NCBI GenBank assembly: GCA_910586315.1
Contig: CAJUIP010000008.1
Span: 33,403 to 97,402 of the forward strand
DNA length: 64,000 nucleotides
Source of the DNA: an uncultured Lachnospiraceae bacterium
GTDB lineage: Bacteria; Bacillota; Clostridia; Lachnospirales; Lachnospiraceae
Reading direction: 5' to 3'
Shown here in pieces: positions 22,974 through 32,434 of the stretch (position 1 is the first letter of the stretch; each line of letters opens with the position of its first letter). Under the pieces are notes generated by a model. It saw only the letters and a program-made list of their open reading frames with translations, did not search any database and was not told where the DNA came from. The position numbers and the translations under genes were made by a program.

Positions 22974-25625
22974 GTGGCACAATTATCACCAATGATGACG
23001 CATTACCTGGAAACGAAGAAACAGTATCCGGACTGCATCCTGTTTTATCGTCTTGGAGATTTTTATGAGATGTTTTTTGAGGATGCCGAAACCGTATCCA
23101 GGGAGTTAGAAATTACACTGACAGGAAAAGACTGTGGACTTGAGGAACGCGCACCTATGTGTGGCGTTCCTTATCACGCGGTGGAGGGGTATTTAAACCG
23201 CCTTGTCCAGAAGGGATATAAGGTGGCCATTGCAGAACAGATGGAGGACCCCAAACTTGCCAGGGGCCTTGTAAAGCGCGAGGTCATCCGGGTCGTGACG
23301 CCCGGAACCATTTTAAGCGCCCAGGCGCTTGATGAGACAAAGAACAACTACCTGATGGCGGTTGTCTATATGGGGAATAACTACGGGATAGCGACGGTTG
23401 ATATAACGACCGGCGATTTTTTTGTTACGGAGGTATCCTCTGAACGGGCATTTCTGGATGAGGTCAATAAGTTTTCTCCATCGGAGTTAATCTGCAATGA
23501 GCCGCTCTATATGTCGGGTCTCGATATGGATGATTTAAGAAACCGCTATCATATGGCTGTTTCCGCCCTGGAAAACCGCTTTTTTTCCGATGATGCCTGC
23601 CGCAGGATTTTAAAAGAGCACTTTAAAGTTATGAGCCTTGCGGGGCTTGGGCTTGATGAGTATGAAAACGGCATGATTGCCGCAGGGTGCGCTCTTCAGT
23701 ATCTTTATGAGACCCAGAAAAATGAGCTGCCTCAATTAAATAAGCTGACGCCCTATACCACGGGACAGTATATGGTCATTGACACTTCCACCAGGAGAAA
23801 TCTGGAGTTAGTGGAAACTTTAAGGGAAAAGCAAAAGAGAGGTTCCCTTTTGTGGGTGCTGGATAAGACAAAGACGGCCATGGGAGCCAGAATGCTAAGG
23901 ACATTCATCGAGCAGCCATTAATTTCCAAAAAGGAAATGGAGAGGCGCCAGGCGGCCATCGAGGAGCTCAATATGAACTTTATTTCCCGTGAGGAAATCC
24001 GGGAATATCTGAACGCCATTTATGACCTGGAGCGGCTTCTGGGCCGGATTTCCTATAAAACGGCAAATCCCAGGGATCTTCTGGCTTTTAAAAATTCCCT
24101 GACCATGGTTCCGCACATAAAGCAGCTTTTAAATGAGTTTTCCTGTGATCTCTTAAAGAAAATCAATGAGGACATGGACACACTTTCCGACCTTTGCGGG
24201 CTCATTGACCGGGCCATTGTGGAGGAGCCGCCCATTACGGTCCGGGAGGGAAATATCATTAAAGACGGATACAGCGCGGAGGCTGATCAATACAGAAAGG
24301 CCAAGACAGAAGGGAAAAGCTGGCTTGCCGAACTGGAGGCAAAAGAAAAGGAAAAAACGGGAATCAAGAATTTGAAAATTAAGTTCAACAAGGTGTTTGG
24401 ATATTATTTTGAGGTAACAAACGCCTTTAAGGACTTTGTTCCTGATTACTTTATCCGGAAACAGACGTTAACCAATGCGGAGCGGTACACGACCGGGCGG
24501 TTAAAGGAGCTGGAGGACATCATTATGGGGGCGGAGGACCGTCTGTATTCCCTGGAATATGAGTTGTTCTGTCAGGTCCGCGATGCGATTGCGAAAGAGG
24601 TGGAGCGAATCCAGAGCACAGCCAAAGCCATCGCGGGCATCGACGTATTTACCTCCCTGTCCGCAGTCGCCATGCAAAACAACTATGTGAAGCCCCAAAT
24701 CAATGAAAAGGGAATCATTAACATTAAGGGCGGCAGACATCCTGTGGTGGAGAAAATGATCCGGGATGACCTTTTTGTAGCCAATGACACTTATCTGGAC
24801 AATGGAAAAAACAGAATTTCCGTGATTACAGGCCCCAATATGGCCGGTAAGTCCACCTACATGAGGCAGACGGCACTGATTGTTCTGATGGCCCAAATTG
24901 GCAGCTTTGTTCCTGCCGACGAGGCCAATATCGGCATTTGTGACAGAATCTTCACCCGCGTGGGCGCCTCCGATGATCTGGCTTCCGGCCAGAGTACTTT
25001 CATGGTGGAAATGACGGAGGTAGCCAATATTTTAAGAAATGCAACGAGGAATAGTCTGCTGATTCTCGATGAAATCGGGCGGGGAACGAGCACCTTTGAC
25101 GGACTTTCCATTGCCTGGGCTGTCATTGAACATATTAGCAGCCCAAAGCTTTTGGGAGCCAAAACGCTTTTTGCCACCCATTACCATGAACTGACGGAGC
25201 TTGAGGGCACCATAAGCGGCGTTAACAATTACTGCATCGCGGTGAAGGAGCAGGGAGATGACATTGTATTCTTAAGAAAAATTGTAAAGGGCGGCGCTGA
25301 CAAAAGCTACGGGATCCAGGTTGCAAAGCTGGCCGGGGTTCCGGATTCGGTGATTTGCCGGGCGAAGGAGTTAGTGGAGGAGCTTTCAAGCGCCGACATC
25401 ACATCTCATGCAAAAGAGATTGCCAGGCTTTCCGCAGGCACAATTCCCCATAAAGCCATCGCCAGGCCGGATGAGGTGGACTTAAACCAGCTTACAATTT
25501 TTGATACAGTAAAGGATGATGACATCATTAAGGAGTTAGGAGAGCTGGAGCTTTCCAACATGACTCCGATTGACGCCTTAAATACCTTATACAAACTCCA
25601 GACAAAGCTTAAAAACCGCTGGTAG
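22974..25625 (+). CDS. mutS: DNA mismatch repair protein MutS
   Basis: 883-residue mismatch-recognition ATPase. The start is GTG at 22974 with GAGAGGGAG before it. The mismatch-wedge motif is GDFYEMFFEDA near residue 25; Walker A is GPNMAGKSTYMRQ near 620, and Walker B is LLILDEIGRGTSTFDG near 695; the THYHELTEL block follows. Full length, with all domains. It precedes mutL by 55 bp, and together with miaB and miaA forms the usual clostridial repair and tRNA modification cluster. Confidence 0.97.
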   Translation: MAQLSPMMTHYLETKKQYPDCILFYRLGDFYEMFFEDAETVSRELEITLTGKDCGLEERAPMCGVPYHAVEGYLNRLVQKGYKVAIAEQMEDPKLARGLVKREVIRVVTPGTILSAQALDETKNNYLMAVVYMGNNYGIATVDITTGDFFVTEVSSERAFLDEVNKFSPSELICNEPLYMSGLDMDDLRNRYHMAVSALENRFFSDDACRRILKEHFKVMSLAGLGLDEYENGMIAAGCALQYLYETQKNELPQLNKLTPYTTGQYMVIDTSTRRNLELVETLREKQKRGSLLWVLDKTKTAMGARMLRTFIEQPLISKKEMERRQAAIEELNMNFISREEIREYLNAIYDLERLLGRISYKTANPRDLLAFKNSLTMVPHIKQLLNEFSCDLLKKINEDMDTLSDLCGLIDRAIVEEPPITVREGNIIKDGYSAEADQYRKAKTEGKSWLAELEAKEKEKTGIKNLKIKFNKVFGYYFEVTNAFKDFVPDYFIRKQTLTNAERYTTGRLKELEDIIMGAEDRLYSLEYELFCQVRDAIAKEVERIQSTAKAIAGIDVFTSLSAVAMQNNYVKPQINEKGIINIKGGRHPVVEKMIRDDLFVANDTYLDNGKNRISVITGPNMAGKSTYMRQTALIVLMAQIGSFVPADEANIGICDRIFTRVGASDDLASGQSTFMVEMTEVANILRNATRNSLLILDEIGRGTSTFDGLSIAWAVIEHISSPKLLGAKTLFATHYHELTELEGTISGVNNYCIAVKEQGDDIVFLRKIVKGGADKSYGIQVAKLAGVPDSVICRAKELVEELSSADITSHAKEIARLSAGTIPHKAIARPDEVDLNQLTIFDTVKDDDIIKELGELELSNMTPIDALNTLYKLQTKLKNRW

Positions 25626-25680
25626 ACAAAAGGTATTTCGTGCATGAAAGTGCATACTTTTTATGGATAAAGGAGAGTTT

Positions 25681-27930
25681 ATGGCCATACAGGTACTGGA
25701 TCAGAATACAATCAATCAGATTGCCGCGGGCGAGGTGGTAGAACGTCCTGCTTCTGTGGTGAAGGAGTTAATGGAGAATGCCATTGATGCAGGAGCAACA
25801 GCAGTTACCGTGGAGATTAAGGAAGGCGGGATCGAGTTTATCCGGATCACGGACAATGGCTGCGGGATCTCAAGGGAAGAGATTCCTCTTGCCTTTTTGA
25901 GGCATTCCACCAGCAAAATCCGTTCTGCAGAGGATTTAATTACCGTGTCCTCTCTGGGCTTTCGCGGGGAAGCGTTATCCAGCATTGCGGCCGTATCCCA
26001 GGTAGAGCTGATCACAAAAACGGCTTCCAGCCTTACCGGATCCCGGTATCAGGTGGAAGGTGGAACAGAGAAGGGGCTTGAGGAGGTGGGAGCCCCCGAC
26101 GGAACCACTTTCATTTCCAGAAATCTTTTTTTTAACACTCCTGCCAGAAGGAAATTCTTAAAGACTGCAGCCACGGAAGGGGCCCATGTGGCGGATCTTG
26201 TGGAAAAGATTGCCCTTTCTCATCCGGAAATTTCCATCCGGCTCATTGTGAACAACCAGAATAAGCTGCATACATCGGGAAACCATAATCTGAAAGATAT
26301 TATTTATACCATATATGGCAGGGAAATTGCGGCGAATCTGATTCCTGTCCATGCAGAAAATGAGATGGCACGGGTGGAGGGCTTTCTCGGAAAGCCTGTG
26401 ATTGCCAGAGGAAACAGAAACTTTGAAAATTATTTCATCAATGGAAGATATATTAAGAGCGGGCTGATTTCAAAGGCTATCGAGGATGGATATAAAAGCT
26501 ATATGATGCAGCACAAATATCCCTTTACGATGCTGCATTTTACGGTGGAACCAGAGTACATAGACGTGAATGTGCATCCTTCCAAAATGGAGCTGCGCTT
26601 TAAGGATGGGGAGATGATGTACCGGATGGTATGTCAGGCGGTTTCCGGAGCTCTTTCCGGAAGGGAGCTGATACCCGAGGTTTCTCTTACAGAGGCAGAC
26701 CCGGAGGGCCAGGGAGGTCTGAAAGGGCTTGAGAAGAAAGCATGGAGGCCGACGGCGGATACGAGGAGACCGGAGCAAAAGCCAGAACCTTTTGAAAAAA
26801 AGCGGCTGGCCGCCATGGGGGTCCGGGAGGGGAGAGAGCCCTATGGGGAGGAGAGGACTCCCCGCGGGCAGGAGCACGAGCAGACAAGGAACGGCGTTTA
26901 TGGGGCAGGAGAGTCAAAGTGTGAAACGTCAGGCTCGGAATCCGCAAACCTGGAGGTATCAAAGCAGGAAGTTTCAAACCTTGAAATATCAAATTTAACG
27001 ATACCAAATTTTGGGATATCAAATCTGAAAACACCAAGAGAAAAAGTATCAAATCCGAAAAATCAAAATCAAACAGTATCAAATCAGAAAATGACAGAGC
27101 AGGAAGTACCAAAATTAGAAATATCAAAAGAAGAAAAACCGGGGCAAAAAATGTCAGAATCTGATGTATTAAAACAAAGGCCACAGGAACAAAATGCTCC
27201 GGAGACAGATGCTGTAAAACATGGATTCTTGGAGCGGGAAGTATTCGGACGGGAAGTATTAAACCTGAAAGCAACAGAACAAGAAGTATCAGAACAAGAA
27301 GTGCCCAAACAGCTGGAAATGTTTGACGGGCGTCTTTTGTCAGAAAAGGCCAGATATCGCCATCGTCTTATCGGCCAGGTATTTGACACATACTGGCTGG
27401 TGGAATATAATGAAAACCTGTATATCATTGACCAGCACGCTGCCCATGAAAAGATTTTGTTTGAGCGTACCTTCGCCTCCTTAAAGTCCAGAGAATACAC
27501 TTCCCAGCTCATCAGCCCTCCCATCATTTTGACGCTGTCCATGCAGGAGGAGGAGCTGTTAAAACGCCATATGGATGTATTTACGCAGGCGGGGTTTGAA
27601 ATCGAACACTTCGGCGGAAGCGAGTATGCAGTAAGAGCCGTGCCGGACAATTTGTTTTCGCTGGCTAAAAAGGAGCTGCTTCTGGAAATGCTAGATAGCC
27701 TTACAGAGGATGGAGCGGGAGGCGGTTCGGAATTGGTGTACAACAGAATTGCCGCTATGTCATGTAAGGCGGCCGTAAAGGGTAATAACCGCCTTTCAGA
27801 CCGGGAGGCCAACGAACTCATTGACCAGCTTCTGGGGCTGGAAAATCCATATACCTGCCCCCATGGAAGGCCGACGATCGTGTCCATCAGCAAATATGAG
27901 ATGGAAAAGAGATTTAAGAGGATTGTATGA
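25681..27930 (+). CDS. mutL: DNA mismatch repair protein MutL (endonuclease type)
   Basis: 749-residue MutL. ATG 25681 is chosen because AAAGGAGAG lies 6 nt upstream and the protein then begins MAIQVLDQNTINQIAAGEVV, as in homologues. The N-terminal GHKL ATPase has ENAIDAGA, DNGCGI and GFRGEALSSI motifs. The C-terminal part carries the endonuclease site DQHAAHEKILFE (DQHA-x2-E-x4-E) and CPHGRP zinc-site residues. The linker is abnormally long because of 26 pentapeptide repeats (residues about 416-545) encoded by a 15-bp minisatellite. The stop overlaps the miaA start. Confidence 0.96.
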   Translation: MAIQVLDQNTINQIAAGEVVERPASVVKELMENAIDAGATAVTVEIKEGGIEFIRITDNGCGISREEIPLAFLRHSTSKIRSAEDLITVSSLGFRGEALSSIAAVSQVELITKTASSLTGSRYQVEGGTEKGLEEVGAPDGTTFISRNLFFNTPARRKFLKTAATEGAHVADLVEKIALSHPEISIRLIVNNQNKLHTSGNHNLKDIIYTIYGREIAANLIPVHAENEMARVEGFLGKPVIARGNRNFENYFINGRYIKSGLISKAIEDGYKSYMMQHKYPFTMLHFTVEPEYIDVNVHPSKMELRFKDGEMMYRMVCQAVSGALSGRELIPEVSLTEADPEGQGGLKGLEKKAWRPTADTRRPEQKPEPFEKKRLAAMGVREGREPYGEERTPRGQEHEQTRNGVYGAGESKCETSGSESANLEVSKQEVSNLEISNLTIPNFGISNLKTPREKVSNPKNQNQTVSNQKMTEQEVPKLEISKEEKPGQKMSESDVLKQRPQEQNAPETDAVKHGFLEREVFGREVLNLKATEQEVSEQEVPKQLEMFDGRLLSEKARYRHRLIGQVFDTYWLVEYNENLYIIDQHAAHEKILFERTFASLKSREYTSQLISPPIILTLSMQEEELLKRHMDVFTQAGFEIEHFGGSEYAVRAVPDNLFSLAKKELLLEMLDSLTEDGAGGGSELVYNRIAAMSCKAAVKGNNRLSDREANELIDQLLGLENPYTCPHGRPTIVSISKYEMEKRFKRIV
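26926..27315 (+). repeat. 15-bp minisatellite inside mutL, 26 units
   Basis: From 26926 to 27315 the sequence is in exact 15-bp register: 26 units of the type gtatcaaacctgaaa, encoding pentapeptides such as VSNLE, ISNLK, VSNQK and VSEQE. Units diverge gradually, and the frame is never broken. It lies between the ATPase and the endonuclease domain, where length changes are best tolerated. Confidence 0.88.
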
Positions 27931-28883
27931 TGAAACAGCCTTTGATTATTCTGACAGGCCCCACGGCATCAGGAAAGACAGCTCTTTCTGTGATGTTAGC
28001 AAAGCGGATTGGCGGTGAAATCATAAGCGCCGATTCCATGCAGGTGTACCGCCAAATGGATGTGGGTTCTGCGAAGGTGACAAAAGAGGAGATGGGAGGA
28101 ATTCCCCATCATTTGATTGATGTTCTGGAGCCGAAGGATGCTTTTAATGTGGTAATCTTCAAGGAGATGGCCGAAAAAGCCATAGAACAGATATACCGGA
28201 ATGGCCATATTCCCATTGTGGCCGGAGGTACGGGCTTTTATATCCAGGCGCTGCTTTATGATGTGGATTTTACGGAAAATGACGGGGACATGCATTACCG
28301 CCGCAGCCTGGAAATGCTGGCAAGGGAGCAGGGGCCCGGTGTTCTCCATGAGATGCTTAAAAATGTGGATCCGCCTTCGGCCGAAGCCATTCATGAAAAT
28401 AATATAAAGCGGGTAATCCGCGCCCTGGAGTTTTATGAAAAGACAGGGAAGCGAATTTCCGAGCACAACGAAGCAGAGAGGAAAAAAGAATCTCCCTATG
28501 AGTTTGCATATTATGTATTAACCATGGACCGGGCGCGTTTATATGAGCGTATTGATGCCAGGGCGGATAAGATGCTTTCTGACGGACTGGAAGAGGAAGT
28601 AAAAAAGCTGAAGGCTATGGGCTGTACAAGGGATATGGTGTCCATGCAGGGCCTTGGTTATAAGGAGATGCTGGACTGTTTAAATGGAAACATAAGTCTG
28701 GAAGAGGCCGTTTATATTTTAAAGCGCGATACCAGACATTTCGCCAAACGGCAGCTTACCTGGTTTAAAAGGGAGCGGGATGTGACCTGGATTGACCAGG
28801 AGGAATTTTCCTGTGACAGGGAACGAATCCTTGCGTGGATGCTTGGGGATCTGAAAAGGCGGGGGATTTTGAAGGAATCATGA
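27927..28883 (+). CDS. miaA: tRNA dimethylallyltransferase
   Basis: 318-residue enzyme that transfers dimethylallyl from DMAPP to A37 of tRNAs reading UNN codons, making the substrate for MiaB. P-loop GPTASGKTALS is near the N-terminus, followed by SADSMQVYRQMDVGSAKV, the QGLGYKEM block and the KRDTRHFAKRQLTWF motif near the C-terminus. It starts on the mutL stop (ATGA overlap, with a second ATG next to it at 27930), so translation is coupled. Confidence 0.97.
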   Translation: MMKQPLIILTGPTASGKTALSVMLAKRIGGEIISADSMQVYRQMDVGSAKVTKEEMGGIPHHLIDVLEPKDAFNVVIFKEMAEKAIEQIYRNGHIPIVAGGTGFYIQALLYDVDFTENDGDMHYRRSLEMLAREQGPGVLHEMLKNVDPPSAEAIHENNIKRVIRALEFYEKTGKRISEHNEAERKKESPYEFAYYVLTMDRARLYERIDARADKMLSDGLEEEVKKLKAMGCTRDMVSMQGLGYKEMLDCLNGNISLEEAVYILKRDTRHFAKRQLTWFKRERDVTWIDQEEFSCDRERILAWMLGDLKRRGILKES

Positions 28884-29036
28884 TAGGGACAGCGTTTTTG
28901 GAAATAATAAGCAGGAAGAACAGCATGAATTTGCAGCGATATCAGAATGACTGTTTTCAGGTGTCTTTGGAGGCTGTGGGATATCGTTTAAGCGAATGAA
29001 ACATGGTTTGGCACCAGTGGCAGAGGAGGACGCATT

Positions 29037-30329
29037 ATGAAGCTAACTTTGAAAAACATTGGCAAAATAGGGGCAGCTTCCGTTGAAATCAACGGCATTA
29101 CAGTAATCGCCGGAGAAAACAACACCGGCAAAAGTACGGTTGGAAAAGCACTGTACTGTTTGTTTCGTGCTTTTCATAATATCAATGATAAAATAAAAGA
29201 AGAACGGAGCCTGTCCGTGTATCGGACAATTTCTAATCCACTCAGAAACAGGCGTACCAGTACAGGCGCAGGCCTTGGTAACTTCAGGAAAATCGCAGAA
29301 GAACTTTGCAAAGACCGTATAAAATACATGGAAAACACAGACGAACTAAGGAGTTATCTGGAAAGGCTGTATAAAACATACCGTTCCCGTGACATGGGCA
29401 TGGAAATTATTGCTGAAGATGATATAGATACTGTTTTTAATAAAGTCCTTTCATATTTGAAACTGGAAGATACTACGATTAAAGCGAATGTTTTGAGGAA
29501 TATTTTGCGGTCGGAATTTAATATGCAGATCAGCCATGTAAACGCCCGGGAGTTACCGAGCTCAATGGTGCTGGAAATTCATGGTAAAGAGAGTATAGAT
29601 GTTGAAGTGACAAATAACGAAGCGATTCATATCCGATCTTCTATTGATGTTTACAGCAGCCTGGCCTATCTCGAAGATCCTTTTGTTATTGATGAACTGG
29701 CAAGTAGTTTGCCCTTTATAGTTGTTCATTCCGAAAATCACAGGGCGGACCTGACAGAGATGCTTACACAAAAACGCAGCAGATCCCTTGTGAGCAATGT
29801 GATGGAAGAGATGATTGTATCTGAAAAATTAGAGCAGATTTTTGACATTTTAAACCATATATGCGAAGGGACTCTTGCAAAGAACGAAAATGGTTATGGT
29901 TATGCTTATGCGTCTTCAAAGTATGAGACGCCTATCGCCCTGTCCAACATCTCAACGGGGTTTAAAACATTTCTAATTCTGAAAACATTGTTGATGAATG
30001 GGGCGATTGAAGAAGGCGGGACTATTATTCTGGATGAGCCGGAAATTCACCTTCATCCGGAATGGCAGCTTGTACTGGCAGAACTGATTGTCTTGATTCA
30101 CAGGGAATTTGGCATCCATGTCCTGTTAAACACGCATAGTCCATATTTTTTGAATGCGATAGAAGTTTATGCGGCAAAACACGGCGTGGACGATAAATGC
30201 AAATACTATCTGGCTTCTTCACAGGACGATGTTTCCAGCATCGAAGATGTCACGAATCATATTGAGGCTATTTACAGGAAACTGGCCGGGCCGCTGCAGG
30301 AGTTAGAAAACGAAAGAGGCCGCCTATGA
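29037..30329 (+). CDS. AAA/ABC-type (AAA_15/21-like) ATPase of a two-gene cassette
   Basis: 430-residue ATPase of the OLD/RecF-like group. Walker A is GENNTGKST (residues 26-34) after a beta-strand start typical of the group (LTLKNIGKIGAASVEINGI). A divergent helical middle covers about 60-290. The signature-like SNISTGFKTFLILK lies near 303-316, Walker B IILDEPEIHLHPEW has D333/E334, and LLNTHSPYFLNAIE provides the switch histidine. No C-terminal Toprim domain is present, unlike OLD. It overlaps the next gene by 4 bp and has GAGGAGG as ribosome site. Its setting between housekeeping genes and AT-rich sequence suggest an acquired defence gene. Confidence 0.85.
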   Translation: MKLTLKNIGKIGAASVEINGITVIAGENNTGKSTVGKALYCLFRAFHNINDKIKEERSLSVYRTISNPLRNRRTSTGAGLGNFRKIAEELCKDRIKYMENTDELRSYLERLYKTYRSRDMGMEIIAEDDIDTVFNKVLSYLKLEDTTIKANVLRNILRSEFNMQISHVNARELPSSMVLEIHGKESIDVEVTNNEAIHIRSSIDVYSSLAYLEDPFVIDELASSLPFIVVHSENHRADLTEMLTQKRSRSLVSNVMEEMIVSEKLEQIFDILNHICEGTLAKNENGYGYAYASSKYETPIALSNISTGFKTFLILKTLLMNGAIEEGGTIILDEPEIHLHPEWQLVLAELIVLIHREFGIHVLLNTHSPYFLNAIEVYAAKHGVDDKCKYYLASSQDDVSSIEDVTNHIEAIYRKLAGPLQELENERGRL

Positions 30330-30904
30330 TTGATTTGGATTTATACCCGATTTTCTGCGATAATAGAAGATCGCTCAGAGAAACCTCGAAAGACGAAAGC
30401 GATGCGAATGGTATTCAGTACATGACATCTTCAGAGGCAGAAGTTATAGATTTTGACTTGGTGAAAAGGCATTACGTAAATGAACTTGGGCTTTCTGAAG
30501 AAGCCGCGGCATCCGTTGATGCGATTGTCCCGCATGAGGATGGAATCCTGTTTGTCGAATTTAAAAACGGGAAGGTTAATAATCGAAATATTAAAGACAA
30601 AGCACGGGACAGCCTGTTGATTTTCCTTGGAATTATTGGGGGAACGATAGCTTTTTCCCGCAGCAATATCGATTTTGTTGTGGTTTATAACCTTGAAAAG
30701 AATCCTTTGCCTAATCAGATAAAAAAAGGTCGGCTGCAGGAAACACCTTCGAGGGTTTCTATTGCAGATTACTTTATGAAGAAAGCGGAAAAGGAAGTAA
30801 TTCTTTTTGACCTAGAACGATATGAAAGGCTGTATTTCAGAAATGTTCATACATATTCCAGGGAAAAATTTGAAAAGTATTTTCAGACATTGCAACTTGG
30901 CTGA
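30326..30904 (+). CDS. PD-(D/E)XK nuclease-like partner protein
   Basis: 192-residue protein translated from an ATGA overlap with the ATPase. No family is recognised with certainty, but the run D65...E78-F-K80 (AIVPHEDGILFVEFKNGK) has the spacing and hydrophobic setting of a PD-(D/E)XK nuclease core, followed by a helix with conserved-looking Lys/Arg. The C-terminal part is basic and aromatic. The likely role is the effector nuclease of the ATPase; experimental function unknown. Confidence 0.6.
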   Translation: MIDLDLYPIFCDNRRSLRETSKDESDANGIQYMTSSEAEVIDFDLVKRHYVNELGLSEEAAASVDAIVPHEDGILFVEFKNGKVNNRNIKDKARDSLLIFLGIIGGTIAFSRSNIDFVVVYNLEKNPLPNQIKKGRLQETPSRVSIADYFMKKAEKEVILFDLERYERLYFRNVHTYSREKFEKYFQTLQLG

Positions 30905-30984
30905 CAGTAAAATGCTGGAGCAAATCCCACCGGCAAATATGTTTAGAAAACTTTTGACAGAAGCAAGAGAGGGTAATATTAAGA

Positions 30985-31107
30985 AGGCAGTGATAAGAGA
31001 GCGGTAATAAACCCGCAGTAATAAACCCGCAATGGTAAGCGAGCGATGATTAAGGGAGCAATAATACGAAAGTAGCGATAAAGGAGTAGCGATAAAGGAG
31101 TAACGAT
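30985..31107 (+). repeat. 14-bp tandem repeats carrying ribosome sites before a start codon
   Basis: gtaataaacccgca occurs twice in tandem (31004-31031), then degenerate copies, then agtagcgataaagg twice in tandem (31071-31098) followed by a third partial copy that runs into the ATG at 31108. Each of the last units brings AAAGGAG; the final one (31094-31100) is 7 nt before the start. The rest of the 203-bp gap holds nothing recognised. Confidence 0.8.
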
Positions 31108-32397
31108 ATGGAATTGACAGAAATGTATGGGCAGCTCGGAATTTCCGGGCAGGTGCTTCAATTTACGGAGGAGGTGGAGCGTTCCCTGAAGGAACGGTTC
31201 CAGGCCATAGACCAGGTGGCGGAATACAACCAGCTTAAGGTGATTAAGGCCATGCAGGAGGCCAGGGTCAGCGATATCCATTTTGCGGGGACCACAGGGT
31301 ATGGATATAACGATATGGGGCGCGATACCCTGGAAGAGGTTTATGCCAGGGCCTTTCACGGTGAGGACGCTCTGGTGCGGCCGCAGCTGATTTCCGGAAC
31401 ACATGCCTTAACGGTGGCGCTTGCGGGAAATCTGCGGCCGGGAGATGAAATTTTTTCTCCTGTGGGAAAGCCTTATGATACTCTGGAGGAGGTTATCGGC
31501 ATCCGGGATTCCGTCGGTTCCCTAAAGGAATATGGCATTACGTACCGCCAGGTGGATTTGCTGGAAAACGGGGATTTTGACTATGAAAATATCAGAAAAG
31601 CCATAAACGGGAACACGAAACTGGTGGAAATTCAGCGTTCGAAGGGCTATGCCACAAGACCCACCCTGTCCGTGAAGCGCATCGGGGAGCTGATTTCTTT
31701 TATTAAGGGAATCCGGCCGGATGTCATCTGTATGGTGGACAACTGCTACGGAGAATTTGTGGAGACCACAGAACCCACCGATGTGGGAGCGGACATGATT
31801 GTCGGTTCCCTGATAAAAAATCCGGGCGGCGGGCTGGCCCCCATCGGCGGATACATTGTGGGAAGGAAGGACTGTATTGAGCGGGCGGCTTACCGTCTGA
31901 CGGCTCCCGGGCTTGGAAAGGAGGTGGGCGCAAGCTTAGGTGTCAGCCAGTCTCTGTACCAGGGGCTGTTTCTGGCGCCCACGGTGGTGGCAGGCGCCCT
32001 GAAGGGGGCAATTTTTGCCGCCAATGTCTATGAAAAGCTGGGATTTTCCGTGGTTCCCAATGGCAGGGAAAGCCGTCATGATATTATCCAGGCCATTACG
32101 TTTGGAACAGCGGAGGGTGTTATTAAGTTCTGTGAAGGGATTCAGGCGGCTGCCCCTGTGGACAGCTTTGTGACTCCGGAGCCCTGGGCCATGCCGGGGT
32201 ATGATTCCGATGTGATTATGGCGGCGGGCGCTTTTGTTCAGGGCTCTTCGATTGAGCTTTCTGCCGACGGTCCCATCAAGCCTCCCTATGCCGTGTACTT
32301 CCAGGGCGGGCTGACCTGGTATCATGCAAAGCTCGGAATTTTAATGTCCCTCCAGAAACTTTCCGATGCGGGCATTGTGTTCCCTGGAAAAATGTGA
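31108..32397 (+). CDS. methionine gamma-lyase-like PLP enzyme (aluminium resistance/YnbB family)
   Basis: 429-residue fold-type I PLP enzyme. The family block GTTGYGYNDMGRDTLEEVYA occurs near residue 65, the PLP lysine lies in IVGSLIKNPGGGLAP (about 230-245), and MVDNCYGEF precedes it. These proteins resemble Cys/Met metabolism enzymes and were named aluminium resistance proteins; the true reaction in Firmicutes is unclear. Next to miaA in many clostridia, here separated from it by the ATPase/nuclease cassette. Its ribosome site lies in a 14-bp repeat. Confidence 0.87.
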   Translation: MELTEMYGQLGISGQVLQFTEEVERSLKERFQAIDQVAEYNQLKVIKAMQEARVSDIHFAGTTGYGYNDMGRDTLEEVYARAFHGEDALVRPQLISGTHALTVALAGNLRPGDEIFSPVGKPYDTLEEVIGIRDSVGSLKEYGITYRQVDLLENGDFDYENIRKAINGNTKLVEIQRSKGYATRPTLSVKRIGELISFIKGIRPDVICMVDNCYGEFVETTEPTDVGADMIVGSLIKNPGGGLAPIGGYIVGRKDCIERAAYRLTAPGLGKEVGASLGVSQSLYQGLFLAPTVVAGALKGAIFAANVYEKLGFSVVPNGRESRHDIIQAITFGTAEGVIKFCEGIQAAAPVDSFVTPEPWAMPGYDSDVIMAAGAFVQGSSIELSADGPIKPPYAVYFQGGLTWYHAKLGILMSLQKLSDAGIVFPGKM

Positions 32398-32434
32398 TAT
32401 AATCTGTACCTATTCCAATGAAAGGCGGAGGACC

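Noticed and set aside
28880..28999. 39-codon frame starting on the miaA stop (ATGA overlap)
   Set aside because: The overlap looks like a coupled gene, but the product has no recognisable pattern and could be chance or the stub of a gene lost when the ATPase cassette arrived.
30912..31007. 31-codon frame after the nuclease-like gene
   Set aside because: No ribosome site and no family; it ends in the repeat array.
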